Part shown: positions 16,565 to 25,959 of the stretch, one piece after another | Numbering within the stretch: the first letter of the stretch is position 1 | How the letters are laid out: each line of letters starts with the position of its first letter | Made by a program: the position numbers and the translations under genes | The notes under the pieces: generated by a model | Seen by the model: the letters and a program-made list of their open reading frames with translations, nothing else | Told to the model about the DNA's origin: nothing | The model's database searches: none | Assembly (NCBI GenBank): GCA_963666825.2 | Contig: OY763044.2 | Location: forward strand, 4,898,001-4,962,000 | Source: Saccharicrinis sp963666825 | GTDB lineage: Bacteria; Bacteroidota; Bacteroidia; Bacteroidales; Marinilabiliaceae | DNA: 64,000 nucleotides | Direction of reading: 5' to 3'

Positions 16565-19303
16565 ATGCGTAAAAAGATTATTACGATTTCTATATGTGTT
16601 ATATTAGCTGGTGTATTAATATACTCATATCTATTTTTAAATAATTATAAGAACTATACTAATAACAATGCACTAAAAGGGATCCCTACTGATGTATCCT
16701 TAATTTTAAAAATAGATAATCCTGGTAATTTAATTGAAATCATCAATGAAAAAATTGAATATCGTGAAGATTTATGTGCATTTGAATGGTTCAGAAATTT
16801 CTGTGATATAACAAATAAGATTGATAGCTCTGCATTTTTCAATAAGAGTATATTTAATACCTTAAAAAGAAAACCTTTAACGATATCCTTTCATAAAGAA
16901 GGAAAAAACTCTCTTACTCCATTATTTATATATGAAATTGTCAATAAAGCTCAGTATAAAGATTTAAATACCTTTATATTAAATAATGGAAATCAAAATT
17001 GGACTATCAATAAAAGAAAATACAATTCAACAATAATCTATAAAATAAAGGATCAAAAAGATGGTTATGAATTATTTATAACTTTAGATACAGGTCTTTT
17101 AATGATAAGTTCATCATCATTAATTATAGAAAAATCAATTCGTCAATTAGATACTGAATTTTCACTTGAAAAAGATAATAACTTCAACAAGTTGTATAAA
17201 ACCATTGGAAATAGCTGTGATCTAAACCTATTTATTAACTTCAGAAACACATATGATTTCTTAAGTAATATACTATCAAAAGAATTCAGTAACACAAGCT
17301 CTTTTTTTAAATCAGTAGGAAACTGGGGCGAATTAGATATCAATCTAAACAAAGAAATAGTTAGTATAAATGGATTTATTTACCCTTCAAAAGAAAAGGA
17401 AAAATTAAACTTATTAATAGATGGTATTGACCCTTCAATTTCAAGAATTAGCAAATTCTTACCTTCAAATACAGCATTTTATTACAACTATAACATTGAC
17501 GACATCGATTTATTATTAAGTAACTTAAATAAATACCTTGAACAATCCGGAAATATAACATCCTTTGATAACAAAATTCATGAATCATCTTCAAATCTAA
17601 CTCCTGAAGAGTATAAAAATAAACTATTTAGCATCCTTGAAGATGAATTCTGTTTGGCATACACTTCGAATACATCATCAAATAAAGAAGAAGGAAAGTA
17701 TTTACTTATAGAAACAAGCAGCAAATCAAAAACACTTTCAGTTTTATCTGAAATAGCTAATAAAACTATAAATCCTATTAATAATTATAAACTTGATAAT
17801 GAAACATCTTACCCAATTTACAAATCTGATGGTTTAGAAGCAATCAAGTACATATATTCGCAATATTTCCAAAATCCACCCAGTGAATTCTTTGCATTTA
17901 TTGATAACTATTTGGTTTTTGCTAATACAATTAACTCTCTAAAATCTATAATATACTCTTTCGAATTAAAAAAGACTTTAAACAATAGTAAATATTACCA
18001 ACAGTTTAGCGAGAACTTTTCTTACAAGGAAAACATTTTTATTTATATTGACTTTTCTAAAATATCTTCAATTATTCCCAATGAATCAAATTTAAGTATT
18101 TTAAATCCTAACAAAGAACAAAAAGAAGTCCTTTCAAAATTTTACGGTATTGGATTTCAATTTTCAAACGCAAATAATTTATTATATACAAACTCATGTA
18201 TTAAATATTTACCGGTTAGAGAAAAGGAACCCAGAACTGTATGGCAGAGCGGATTAGATTCCACTATTTTTTCAAAACCGAGTTTGGTTATCAATCATAA
18301 CAATAACGAAAAAGAAATTTTAGTACAAGACAAATCTAATATCTTATACTTAATAGCGAATAATGGTAAAATTTTGTGGCAGAAAAAACTTGATAATCCT
18401 ATTCTAAGTGAAATATATCAAATTGATTACTATAGAAATAATAAACTACAATACTTATTTAACACAAAGGACAAACTTTACCTTGTTGACAGAAATGGAA
18501 ATCCAGTTGAAAAATATCCAATTAATTTTAGACATGAAGCAACAAATGGTATAGCTCTTTTTGATTATGATAACAATAGAAACTATAGAATATTTGTTGC
18601 CTGTAATAACAAGGAAACATATGTTTATGATAAAGCTGGAAAAGTAATTAAAGGTTGGAAAGCAAAAGCAACTGAAGGTATAGTAAATAATCCAATACAA
18701 TTTTTTAGAATTAACAATAAGGATTATATCATATTTTCTGATGATAAAAGAAACTATATTTTAAACAGAAGAGGTGAAAATCGAGTAAGTATAAAAAATG
18801 ATTTCGTTAGAAATAAAAACAGTCTATTTTACTTATATGATAATTCTTCAATAATTACTACAGACAATACAGGTAATGCAAAAATAATTGATTTATCAAA
18901 CGGTAATGTAGCAACCTTAAAACTAAATAACTCCAAAGAGGACCATTACTTCACCTTTGATAATATATCCAATAATAAAGGAGAGGAAATCTTATTGCTT
19001 ACGCATAATAGTTTAAATCTATATTCAAGTAATGGAGAAAAGATATTTTCAAAGGATATTGAAGGTAGTATTGCATTAAACGCAGATCTATATCACTTCT
19101 CATCTTCTAATATCAAAATTGGTGTCTATGATGAGAAGAATCAAAAGATTTACCTAATTAATAACAACGGAAGTATTTATAAAAACTTCCCTTTAAAAGG
19201 AAAATCAAGATTTAGTATTGGTTTTTTAAGCTCTTCGAGCAACCAATTTAACCTTATTGTTGGTGGAGATAATAATTACCTTTATAATTATCAAATTGAA
19301 TAA
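16565..19303 (+). CDS. Large exported/membrane-anchored DUF3352-like protein with C-terminal propeller repeats
   Basis: The frame opens at TTG 16538, but I start at ATG 16565 (MRKKIITISICV), which gives a good membrane anchor (about 5-25) and 912 residues. The N-terminal two thirds (about 35-560) resemble DUF3352: IPTDVSLILKIDNPGNLIE (quoted in part), repeated blocks about accumulated values, FFAFIDNYLVFANTINSLK, and FIYIDFSKISSII. The last about 330 residues read as PQQ/quinoprotein-like propeller blades (VWQSGLDSTIF, NGKILWQKKLDNPIL, KLYLVDRNGNPV). Very Asn- and Lys-rich. Function unknown; it lies 65 bases downstream of the PorZ-like gene, so an envelope role is plausible but unproven. Confidence 0.78.
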   Translation: MRKKIITISICVILAGVLIYSYLFLNNYKNYTNNNALKGIPTDVSLILKIDNPGNLIEIINEKIEYREDLCAFEWFRNFCDITNKIDSSAFFNKSIFNTLKRKPLTISFHKEGKNSLTPLFIYEIVNKAQYKDLNTFILNNGNQNWTINKRKYNSTIIYKIKDQKDGYELFITLDTGLLMISSSSLIIEKSIRQLDTEFSLEKDNNFNKLYKTIGNSCDLNLFINFRNTYDFLSNILSKEFSNTSSFFKSVGNWGELDINLNKEIVSINGFIYPSKEKEKLNLLIDGIDPSISRISKFLPSNTAFYYNYNIDDIDLLLSNLNKYLEQSGNITSFDNKIHESSSNLTPEEYKNKLFSILEDEFCLAYTSNTSSNKEEGKYLLIETSSKSKTLSVLSEIANKTINPINNYKLDNETSYPIYKSDGLEAIKYIYSQYFQNPPSEFFAFIDNYLVFANTINSLKSIIYSFELKKTLNNSKYYQQFSENFSYKENIFIYIDFSKISSIIPNESNLSILNPNKEQKEVLSKFYGIGFQFSNANNLLYTNSCIKYLPVREKEPRTVWQSGLDSTIFSKPSLVINHNNNEKEILVQDKSNILYLIANNGKILWQKKLDNPILSEIYQIDYYRNNKLQYLFNTKDKLYLVDRNGNPVEKYPINFRHEATNGIALFDYDNNRNYRIFVACNNKETYVYDKAGKVIKGWKAKATEGIVNNPIQFFRINNKDYIIFSDDKRNYILNRRGENRVSIKNDFVRNKNSLFYLYDNSSIITTDNTGNAKIIDLSNGNVATLKLNNSKEDHYFTFDNISNNKGEEILLLTHNSLNLYSSNGEKIFSKDIEGSIALNADLYHFSSSNIKIGVYDEKNQKIYLINNNGSIYKNFPLKGKSRFSIGFLSSSSNQFNLIVGGDNNYLYNYQIE

Positions 19304-19317
19304 CAAATTTTGTAATT

Positions 19318-20304
19318 ATGAAAAAAATTAAAATAGGAGTATTAGGTGTTTCAAATCACTTTATTAAAAGAATTATTTTACCCCTAAAACAGCTTAGCAA
19401 TGGTTGCATTGAGGCTGTTGCATCCAGAGATATAAATAAAGCAGAACAAATTGCTAAAGAATTTGAAATAGAAAAGTTTTACGGTTCATACGAAGCGCTT
19501 ATAGATGATAAAGATATTGATGCTGTATACATTCCATTACCTAATCATTTACATCTAAAATGGATAAAAGAAGTAGCAAATAAAGGAAAACACATTATAT
19601 GTGAAAAACCTATTACACTAAATAAAAAGGAGGCATTAGAAGCGCTAAAATGTGCAAAAGATAACAATATATACATTCAAGAAGCCTTTATGTATAAATA
19701 CCATCCTCAATGGATTCATGCATTAAACTTAATAAAAACAAATCAGTTAGGTCAGGTAAAGTATATTCACACGACTTTTGCATATAATAATCCAAATCCT
19801 GAAAACATTAGAAATATTAAAGAATATGGAGGTGGAGCATTAATGGATATTGGATGTTACGCTGTGTCACTATCAAGGTTTATACTACAAAAAGAACCAT
19901 TAAGGGTATTATCATTAATGCAACATCACTACAGTTTTAAAACTGATTATTTAACGACAGGAATATTGGATTTTGATGGAATTCATTCGGTATTTACCGT
20001 ATCTACATTAACAGAAGCCAATCAATCAGTAGAAATTGTAGCCACAGCAGGAACAATTAAAATTCAAATACCTTTTAATACCTATGTAGATACTAAAGCT
20101 AAAATTACGGTATCCACACCACAAGGTTCAAGAGATATAGAATTCAATATTTGTGATCAATATGGGTTGATGTTTAAAGACTTTTGTAATAATATACTGG
20201 AAAATAAATTTAGAATTGATAATTTCCAGGATGCTATAAATAATATGACAGTTATTGATGCTTTATTTAGCTCAAGCCAAAATAATAGCTGGATAGGGAT
20301 ATAA
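19318..20304 (+). CDS. Gfo/Idh/MocA-family NAD(P)-dependent oxidoreductase
   Basis: 328 residues. The N-terminal Rossmann fold (KIGVLGVSNHFIKRIILPL) binds NAD(P). The family's catalytic Lys lies in CEKPITLNKKEA (about 95-106), and EAFMYKYHPQW plus the glycine-rich GGGALMDIGCYAV mark the substrate domain. Family members oxidise or reduce sugars, inositols and dihydrodiols; the substrate here cannot be read from sequence. The gene starts 14 bases after the DUF3352-like gene and ends at a convergent hairpin terminator. Confidence 0.92.
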   Translation: MKKIKIGVLGVSNHFIKRIILPLKQLSNGCIEAVASRDINKAEQIAKEFEIEKFYGSYEALIDDKDIDAVYIPLPNHLHLKWIKEVANKGKHIICEKPITLNKKEALEALKCAKDNNIYIQEAFMYKYHPQWIHALNLIKTNQLGQVKYIHTTFAYNNPNPENIRNIKEYGGGALMDIGCYAVSLSRFILQKEPLRVLSLMQHHYSFKTDYLTTGILDFDGIHSVFTVSTLTEANQSVEIVATAGTIKIQIPFNTYVDTKAKITVSTPQGSRDIEFNICDQYGLMFKDFCNNILENKFRIDNFQDAINNMTVIDALFSSSQNNSWIGI

Positions 20305-20331
20305 AAAAAGCGGTGTAACCACCGCTTCTTT
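20305..20331. terminator. Bidirectional terminator between converging genes
   Basis: A 7-bp stem, 20309-20315 (AGCGGTG) with 20320-20326 (CACCGCT), has a TAAC loop. It is preceded by an A-run and followed by TCTTTATA. It serves the plus-strand oxidoreductase transcript and, with the better U-run, the minus-strand transcript. Confidence 0.8.
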
Positions 20332-20354
20332 ATATAATGTATTTAATAATTTTC

Positions 20355-20813
20355 TTACATTGAACTAATTTCTGCAGCAGAATATTGTTTTACAAGTGAC
20401 ATAACACCTTTTGCACAACCTTCAGCTCCACCTTTAAACGAAAATACAATACTATAAACTTTTGTTTTTAAACATAAAAACTCAAAAGCACTATACATCT
20501 TACCACTTTCAAAATTACTTACCAGTAATTTATCACCATCATAAAGCTGCATAATCACCTTCTCAGGATTTCCTAATCCGTTTACAGCATTAAATTTATA
20601 TTGACTTCTACTATTTAAAATAACACTGAATTTTACATATCCAGTTTTTGTATCCTTCTTTTCTTGTTTAAGATCAATAGTGAAATCTTTCATATATTGT
20701 GTATCACCCATTTCTTTTAATGCTTGTTTAAGCAAATCATCTCCACATTGAGCATTACTTTTAACAGCAAATAATGAAATGAACAATATTGATAATATTA
20801 AGACCTTTTTCAT
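20355..20813 (-). CDS. Hypothetical secreted protein
   Basis: 152 residues with a clear Sec signal (about 1-21, MKKVLILSILFISLFAVKSNAQ cut in part) and no lipobox. The mature part contains Cys residues (C23, plus two near 113 and 133) that could pair in the periplasm, and a beta-rich middle (YVKFSVILNSRSQYKF, KVIMQLYDGDKLLVS). The end (GCAKGVMSLVKQ) is helical. I do not recognise the family. It is the last gene before the convergent terminator, 59 bases after a lipoprotein gene, and may be independently transcribed. Confidence 0.75.
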   Translation of the reverse strand: MKKVLILSILFISLFAVKSNAQCGDDLLKQALKEMGDTQYMKDFTIDLKQEKKDTKTGYVKFSVILNSRSQYKFNAVNGLGNPEKVIMQLYDGDKLLVSNFESGKMYSAFEFLCLKTKVYSIVFSFKGGAEGCAKGVMSLVKQYSAAEISSM

Positions 20814-20872
20814 ACCGTATAATTTTTTCTTAATAAAATTGTAAGCAAAGATAAATTTTTAATTGATATTAT

Positions 20873-21793
20873 CTATGATACTATAAAATCTCTAAGACTT
20901 TTGATTTCAGTAACAATAGAATTAATTTGCTCATCTGTAATTTCAACATGGCTGATTTCATCTTGAACAATAATCAAAGTACCATTCTTTTCAATTTTCT
21001 TCGGTTCTCCAAATTCAGTTGTAATTTTAACACCTTCATAAGCCTGCTTAATTTGCTCCATTCGGGTAACCATTTCTGCAAAATTTGGATCTTTACTATA
21101 GTTATTAAGTATTATTAAAAGAATATCAATAATATCTTTTTGCTCTCCAATTCTATCAATTAAGTCTTTATTTTTTGTTGCTTGTATAACATTACCTGCT
21201 ATATACAAACCTTCAATCCAGGCACCAGTAACAATTAAAGTACTAACATTACTTCTTTTTTGCTCTCTTAAGTAAGAATCCATTTTATTAAAGCTGTTAA
21301 CAGAAATTTCCATTAACGAATCAAGATTGTTACTATTTGTTGCTAATTGCTTTAATGAGTTAAAGTCAAAAAATTGACCAACCTTAATTCCTTCTGAAAG
21401 CTCCTTAATAGCTAAAAGATAAGAAACAACAATTGTATTTTTATCAAATGTATTGATATAACCTAAATCAGCACTCAATACACCTAAATTAAGAGCCCTT
21501 TTAAAGCTTGTATTATAATCCTTTATTTTTTCAGGTTTATTCAAAATCTTTTGAGAAAAATCTACTCCTGATTTTTTAATTAAAGCAGCCATTTCAACTG
21601 GAGAAGAAATATTTTGAATTACATCACCAATAATCTCTTCTGATAATTCTAGAGGCGCATCTGTAGTTAACGCTGAATCCGAAATAGCGAATTCATCAGA
21701 ATCTGTTTGCTTTTGTCCTGAATTACCAGAACATGCAGAAAACATAACAATTCCGCTTAATATAGCCGTAGTGTACAATAATTTCTTTAACAT
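20873..21793 (-). CDS. Hypothetical lipoprotein, mostly helical
   Basis: 306 residues with a signal and lipobox ending at Cys21 (MFSACSGNSG). The +2 region is neutral, so no obvious surface-export signal. The mature protein is predicted almost entirely helical, with regular hydrophobic and charged spacing (ELSEEIIGDVIQNISSP, RALNLGVLSADLGYI, TGAWIEGLYIAGNVI). I do not recognise a named family. It lies 58 bases downstream of the ABC transporter gene in the same direction and could be its periplasmic or outer-membrane partner; that is inference from position only. Confidence 0.75.
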   Translation of the reverse strand: MLKKLLYTTAILSGIVMFSACSGNSGQKQTDSDEFAISDSALTTDAPLELSEEIIGDVIQNISSPVEMAALIKKSGVDFSQKILNKPEKIKDYNTSFKRALNLGVLSADLGYINTFDKNTIVVSYLLAIKELSEGIKVGQFFDFNSLKQLATNSNNLDSLMEISVNSFNKMDSYLREQKRSNVSTLIVTGAWIEGLYIAGNVIQATKNKDLIDRIGEQKDIIDILLIILNNYSKDPNFAEMVTRMEQIKQAYEGVKITTEFGEPKKIEKNGTLIIVQDEISHVEITDEQINSIVTEIKSLRDFIVS

Positions 21794-21851
21794 GATAGGT
21801 TTATTTTAAATTTTCAAAATAATTAGGTTATACTAGAAACCTTTAAAAAGG

Positions 21852-24800
21852 TTACTTTTTAAGGTATTTTAATTCTTCAAAGGCATTAAATGATTTACGT
21901 AATAAATCATAATACAATACAATATATAATAATATGGTAAATACCCATACTATAGAAATATTAAACCATAAAGTTTCAAAAAAACTACCAGCAAAGAATT
22001 TCTTAGGTGCAAAGAAATGTGTTCTAAAATCCAATGCATAAGAAGGTTCTGGCAATAAATAAATTGGATCTACATTTTGAATTAACTTATCTCCATCTCT
22101 TAGAATCTTATTCTTTTCAAATACTTTACGGACAATATCTGAAATACTTTCATTCAAATAAGTGTCCTGTAAATTATTATACTGATCCCTTCCGTACTTA
22201 GACATAGCGTAGTTTATCATCTTCTCTTTTTTATTAGATGCTTCTACAAATCTGTTGGAATATGTTTCTTTTATAAGTTCTAAATGTTTAGATAATAGAT
22301 CGTATGTAGCCGTATTAAAATTATCAGGATCTAAATCTTCTAATTTATCAAAATTTAATTCAGTTGTTCTTGAGTTTTCATTTGAAACTTCATTCTTTAG
22401 TAAAGCTAAATCTTTAACATAATCTTCTTTTTCTTCTTCTGTTGGATTTGCTTTATTAATGAACTTTTCACAATTATCTAATATATCCCTTAACTCCTGA
22501 ATATAATACACTACTTTAAAATCAGTATAACTCTCCTCTTGCTCAACTTCAAAAAATACTTTTTTAAATTTATTATTTTTATACTGATCAACCATTAAAC
22601 CTTCATATATCCATCTTGAAGGCATAAACTCAGCAATAAAAGGAACTTTATCCGCACTGGAAATATCTCTGTTTAATTTGTCAAAAGTAAACATTGCACC
22701 TCCTAATACCATTTGTGGTATCATTACCAATGGTATTAAAATATAGATAGTAACAATCGAATTAAATGAGGCAGAAAGAATTAATCCCAATATATTAGCA
22801 AATGCTGATACAGAGAAAAGCGCAAACCAAAATTCTAAATACATATCTTTAATACCTAAAACAGTATTAGCTACTCCCACAAATAATCCCATTTGTATAG
22901 CAGAAATAGTAAAAAGAATTAGAATTTTTGATACTAAATAACTTGACCTGGAAAGATTAAGAAAAGCTTCTCTTTTTAAAATTTTAGCATCCTTAAATAT
23001 TTCCTCTGCACTCACGATTAATCCAAAGAATAAGGCAACAACAATACCCATAAATATGTACGGAGGAATATTCTCATTGTCTCTAAAAACATATACATTA
23101 GAATCTGGATCTACAATATATCTTATTAAAAACGCTAGAATAAATCCTAATATTGGAGCCTCTAGTATATTTAATAATATGTATTGTGTATTAGATATTT
23201 TTGAAAAGAAATCTCTTAATGTATATATCTTAAACTGATTAACCCAAGCAGGAATATTTAAAGATCGAGGAGGCGCTGTCTTAACATCTTCTACTTTTGG
23301 TATATCTATGTTTTCAACATACAGCTTATTCCACTCGGTAGGTGTTGTTTTCCTTTTGTTTGTATAGTTACCATACTCATCAATAACATTGGCATCAATA
23401 ATATTAAATACCATTTCAGGATTTAGATTACCACACTGTGGACATTCTCCCTGATCGCTATTGATTTGTGCATCTAATCGCTTAAAGTAAATTAAAGATT
23501 CACTAGGATTACCATAATAAACAGGATATCCTCCGGTATCTAAAATAAACATTTTATCAAACATTTTATAAATGTCTGATGAAGGTTGATGGATTACTAC
23601 AAAGATTAATTTTCCTTTTAATGTTAATTCTCTTAAAAGATTCATAACATTTTCTGAATCTCTTGACGATAATCCAGAAGTAGGTTCATCAACAAATAAG
23701 ATAGAAGGTTCACGTATCAACTCCAAGGCAATATTTAACCTTTTTCGCTGTCCCCCACTAATCATTTTATTTAAAGGTGACCCTACTTTTAAATTTCTTC
23801 TTTCGAATAACCCTAAGCTTTGCAAGGTATCATTAACTAATTCTGTTAACTCGTCTTCCTTTTTATCTTTAAAACAAAGCTTAGCATTATAATAAAGGTT
23901 TTCAAATACGGTCAGTTCCTCAATTAATAAATCATCTTGAGGAATAAGTCCGATAACACCTTCTAATTTTTCCTTTTCCTTATGTAAATCTAAACCATTA
24001 ATACGAACCTGTCCGCTACTAGGGCTTTCGGTACCAGAAAGAACATTCAACAGTGTTGTTTTACCAGCACCACTGGCACCCATAATCCCAATTAAACGTC
24101 CGTGTTCTTCAGCTAAATTTACATCCCTTAAACCAATGCCTCCATTTTTAAATTGAAAACCCAAATTTTCTACTACATATGAAATTTTAGGCGTTGAAGC
24201 ATCTGTCATAAATTTACTTACAACATCTGTATAATAAATAGGTGCTCTTGAAGGTAGCTTTAAGAAACTACCTTTTGGGAAAAGATAAATCCTACGGTTT
24301 GATAACAACAATCCATTTAAAAATACATCCTGATCACCTGAATACCTCAAGAAATACAGATCTGCACTTTTTATTCTTAGTATAATGATGTTACCATGTA
24401 ATTTTGAAGCTTGAATATGCTCTCTATTTTGTGCATTACTATCATCAGAATTAATGACCAAAATATTTTCTAGATCAAGCTTAGATATGTCTTCATTAAC
24501 AACAAATGCTTCAATACTCTTCTTTTCATCTTCTGAAAATTTGAATACATCGGCAGCAGTATTAATAATAGCCATTCTTTGGTCTGTAAATTTACGATCA
24601 GCATTTACCAATTCGTACATACGAACCAAGACAACAACTTTCTGTTCTTTATTAAGTTGCTTATTAATTTTTTTACAGATTCCAATAATTCTAACGGAAT
24701 CCTTCATTGAGGTAAGCTGAACTTTTCCCTCTGTATTATTATTGCTCCTTTTATCTATTGAATGTTTCTGAAATAAAGCAAAATACTCATCAACAGCCTC

Positions 24801-24923
24801 TGAAGTAAGCTGCTGTGTTAAAAAGTTTTTAACAAATTCTATTTCGCTTTTCTGCACACCTTCATCTTGTTTAGCAATTAAGCCAAACAACTGCATCAGT
24901 GCTTTTAATATTTCTTCACTCAT
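21852..24923 (-). CDS. ABCG-type ABC transporter (ATPase plus permease) with N-terminal TerB-like domain
   Basis: 1023 residues in one chain. An N-terminal helical domain (about 1-145) looks like a TerB/tellurite-resistance fold, followed by a beta-rich FHA-like segment (about 165-235). The ABC ATPase spans about 245-480: Walker A GASGAGKT (282-289), signature ISGGQ (388-392), Walker B LFVDEP, H-loop VVIHQPSSD. A CPQCG motif follows, then an ABC2-type membrane domain with about six helices (from about residue 575), carrying a large extracytoplasmic or cytoplasmic insertion with coiled-coil character (about 790-940) before the last helix. Substrate unknown. It directly follows the SiaC-like gene (31 bases), hinting at control by that partner switch. 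Confidence 0.88.
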   Translation of the reverse strand: MSEEILKALMQLFGLIAKQDEGVQKSEIEFVKNFLTQQLTSEAVDEYFALFQKHSIDKRSNNNTEGKVQLTSMKDSVRIIGICKKINKQLNKEQKVVVLVRMYELVNADRKFTDQRMAIINTAADVFKFSEDEKKSIEAFVVNEDISKLDLENILVINSDDSNAQNREHIQASKLHGNIIILRIKSADLYFLRYSGDQDVFLNGLLLSNRRIYLFPKGSFLKLPSRAPIYYTDVVSKFMTDASTPKISYVVENLGFQFKNGGIGLRDVNLAEEHGRLIGIMGASGAGKTTLLNVLSGTESPSSGQVRINGLDLHKEKEKLEGVIGLIPQDDLLIEELTVFENLYYNAKLCFKDKKEDELTELVNDTLQSLGLFERRNLKVGSPLNKMISGGQRKRLNIALELIREPSILFVDEPTSGLSSRDSENVMNLLRELTLKGKLIFVVIHQPSSDIYKMFDKMFILDTGGYPVYYGNPSESLIYFKRLDAQINSDQGECPQCGNLNPEMVFNIIDANVIDEYGNYTNKRKTTPTEWNKLYVENIDIPKVEDVKTAPPRSLNIPAWVNQFKIYTLRDFFSKISNTQYILLNILEAPILGFILAFLIRYIVDPDSNVYVFRDNENIPPYIFMGIVVALFFGLIVSAEEIFKDAKILKREAFLNLSRSSYLVSKILILFTISAIQMGLFVGVANTVLGIKDMYLEFWFALFSVSAFANILGLILSASFNSIVTIYILIPLVMIPQMVLGGAMFTFDKLNRDISSADKVPFIAEFMPSRWIYEGLMVDQYKNNKFKKVFFEVEQEESYTDFKVVYYIQELRDILDNCEKFINKANPTEEEKEDYVKDLALLKNEVSNENSRTTELNFDKLEDLDPDNFNTATYDLLSKHLELIKETYSNRFVEASNKKEKMINYAMSKYGRDQYNNLQDTYLNESISDIVRKVFEKNKILRDGDKLIQNVDPIYLLPEPSYALDFRTHFFAPKKFFAGSFFETLWFNISIVWVFTILLYIVLYYDLLRKSFNAFEELKYLKK

Positions 24924-24954
24924 AAGATTTTATTTGCAATAAAAATTATACTAG

Positions 24955-25335
24955 TTAGTCAGTATAAGCTTCGTATTCAAAAGGAATTTCAACAATATCA
25001 GCATATTCTTCACCTGCCTCTAACATATCTTCTTCCTCTTCGTGATAATGCCATTTAATAACTACATCATGGCCATTTTCAACAATCTCTTCGTATTTTA
25101 ATAAAATATCTAAGATTATTTTTGAAGATGCAGTATTAAAATATTCTAATTTAAAATTAAATTCTGTTTTTTCATTTGGAGCCTCTGCATATTCATCTAT
25201 CCAATTCATAATAGGCTCATAAAACATGTTTACATCTTCCGGTAATGATCGCCCCGAAATTTCAAACTTATTATTTTCTTTATCTAAAATAACATTAGGA
25301 GTATCATCGGTTCCCTGAATATTGATAACTTCCAT
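24955..25335 (-). CDS. siaC: SiaC-family regulatory phosphoprotein (DUF1987)
   Basis: 126 residues. The sequence matches the DUF1987/SiaC pattern: FEISGRSLPEDVNMFYEPIMNWI near the N-terminus and FKLEYFNTASSKIILDIL in the middle. Thr68 in the FNTASSK motif is the position phosphorylated in Pseudomonas aeruginosa SiaC as I recall it. In that organism SiaB phosphorylates SiaC, the SiaA phosphatase reverses this, and unphosphorylated SiaC activates a diguanylate cyclase. No diguanylate cyclase gene is in this window, so the target must differ or be elsewhere. It lies 21 bases behind the SiaB-like gene and 31 bases before the ABC transporter gene. Confidence 0.9.
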   Translation of the reverse strand: MEVINIQGTDDTPNVILDKENNKFEISGRSLPEDVNMFYEPIMNWIDEYAEAPNEKTEFNFKLEYFNTASSKIILDILLKYEEIVENGHDVVIKWHYHEEEEDMLEAGEEYADIVEIPFEYEAYTD

Positions 25336-25356
25336 GATTTAATATTTTAATTGTTT

Positions 25357-25932
25357 TTAATTATTCCTTTTAATTGTTGAAGTCAAAATAAAAAATGATA
25401 CCTCATCACTAATTTTCTTAAATTGATAGGTCAATTCACTTCCGGTCTTCTTGGCTATATCAATAAGCCCTAGACCTGCACCACCTTTATCAGAAATCTT
25501 ACCATCACGCATTTGTGTTTTATACAAATCTGATAAGCCTTTTTTATCAAGTGAATTTACTTGTTCCAAGTTTTCTCTTAATCCTGGAACTTTTTCATTT
25601 TTTATAACATTGCCTGTTATGATATTATATGAATCTTCACCTTTGCTAACCATAACAATTCCTCTACGTTCTTTTTCATCTTCTTCACTAAGAGAATCTG
25701 CATGCTTGCTTATGTTCTGTAAACATTCAACCATTACATTAAAAACCTTACGCTGAACAGCATTAGATTCTTCACTTTTGGCTAAACTTTTTTCAGTTAG
25801 CGAAGTAAAAGTTTTTGTGATTTCCTGTGTTACTTCTCCTTCGTAAACCAAACTGATTTCATTGGTTTTCATAGTTCGATAAAGCTGATAAGCAAAATCT
25901 AAAAAACTATGACTATCTTGAGAATTTCCCAT
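25357..25932 (-). CDS. siaB: SiaB-family protein kinase (DUF6272, GHKL fold)
   Basis: 191 residues. A GHKL ATP-binding fold is shown by the N-box VECLQNISKHA (E69, N73) and the glycine-rich lid KGGAGLGLIDIAKKTG (149-164). It lacks a His-phosphoacceptor domain, like anti-sigma-type Ser/Thr kinases such as SpoIIAB. SiaB-family proteins phosphorylate the SiaC partner. Gene order phosphatase, SiaB, SiaC with 20-30 base gaps matches the known siaABC arrangement apart from the missing diguanylate cyclase siaD. Confidence 0.9.
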   Translation of the reverse strand: MGNSQDSHSFLDFAYQLYRTMKTNEISLVYEGEVTQEITKTFTSLTEKSLAKSEESNAVQRKVFNVMVECLQNISKHADSLSEEDEKERRGIVMVSKGEDSYNIITGNVIKNEKVPGLRENLEQVNSLDKKGLSDLYKTQMRDGKISDKGGAGLGLIDIAKKTGSELTYQFKKISDEVSFFILTSTIKRNN

Positions 25933-25959
25933 TGTAAATAATTATTTAGTTTGTAAACC

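Noticed and set aside
21838..21853. Short hairpin AACCTT/AAGGTT after the ABC transporter gene
   Set aside because: Only six base pairs and no T-run on the relevant strand, so not called as a terminator.
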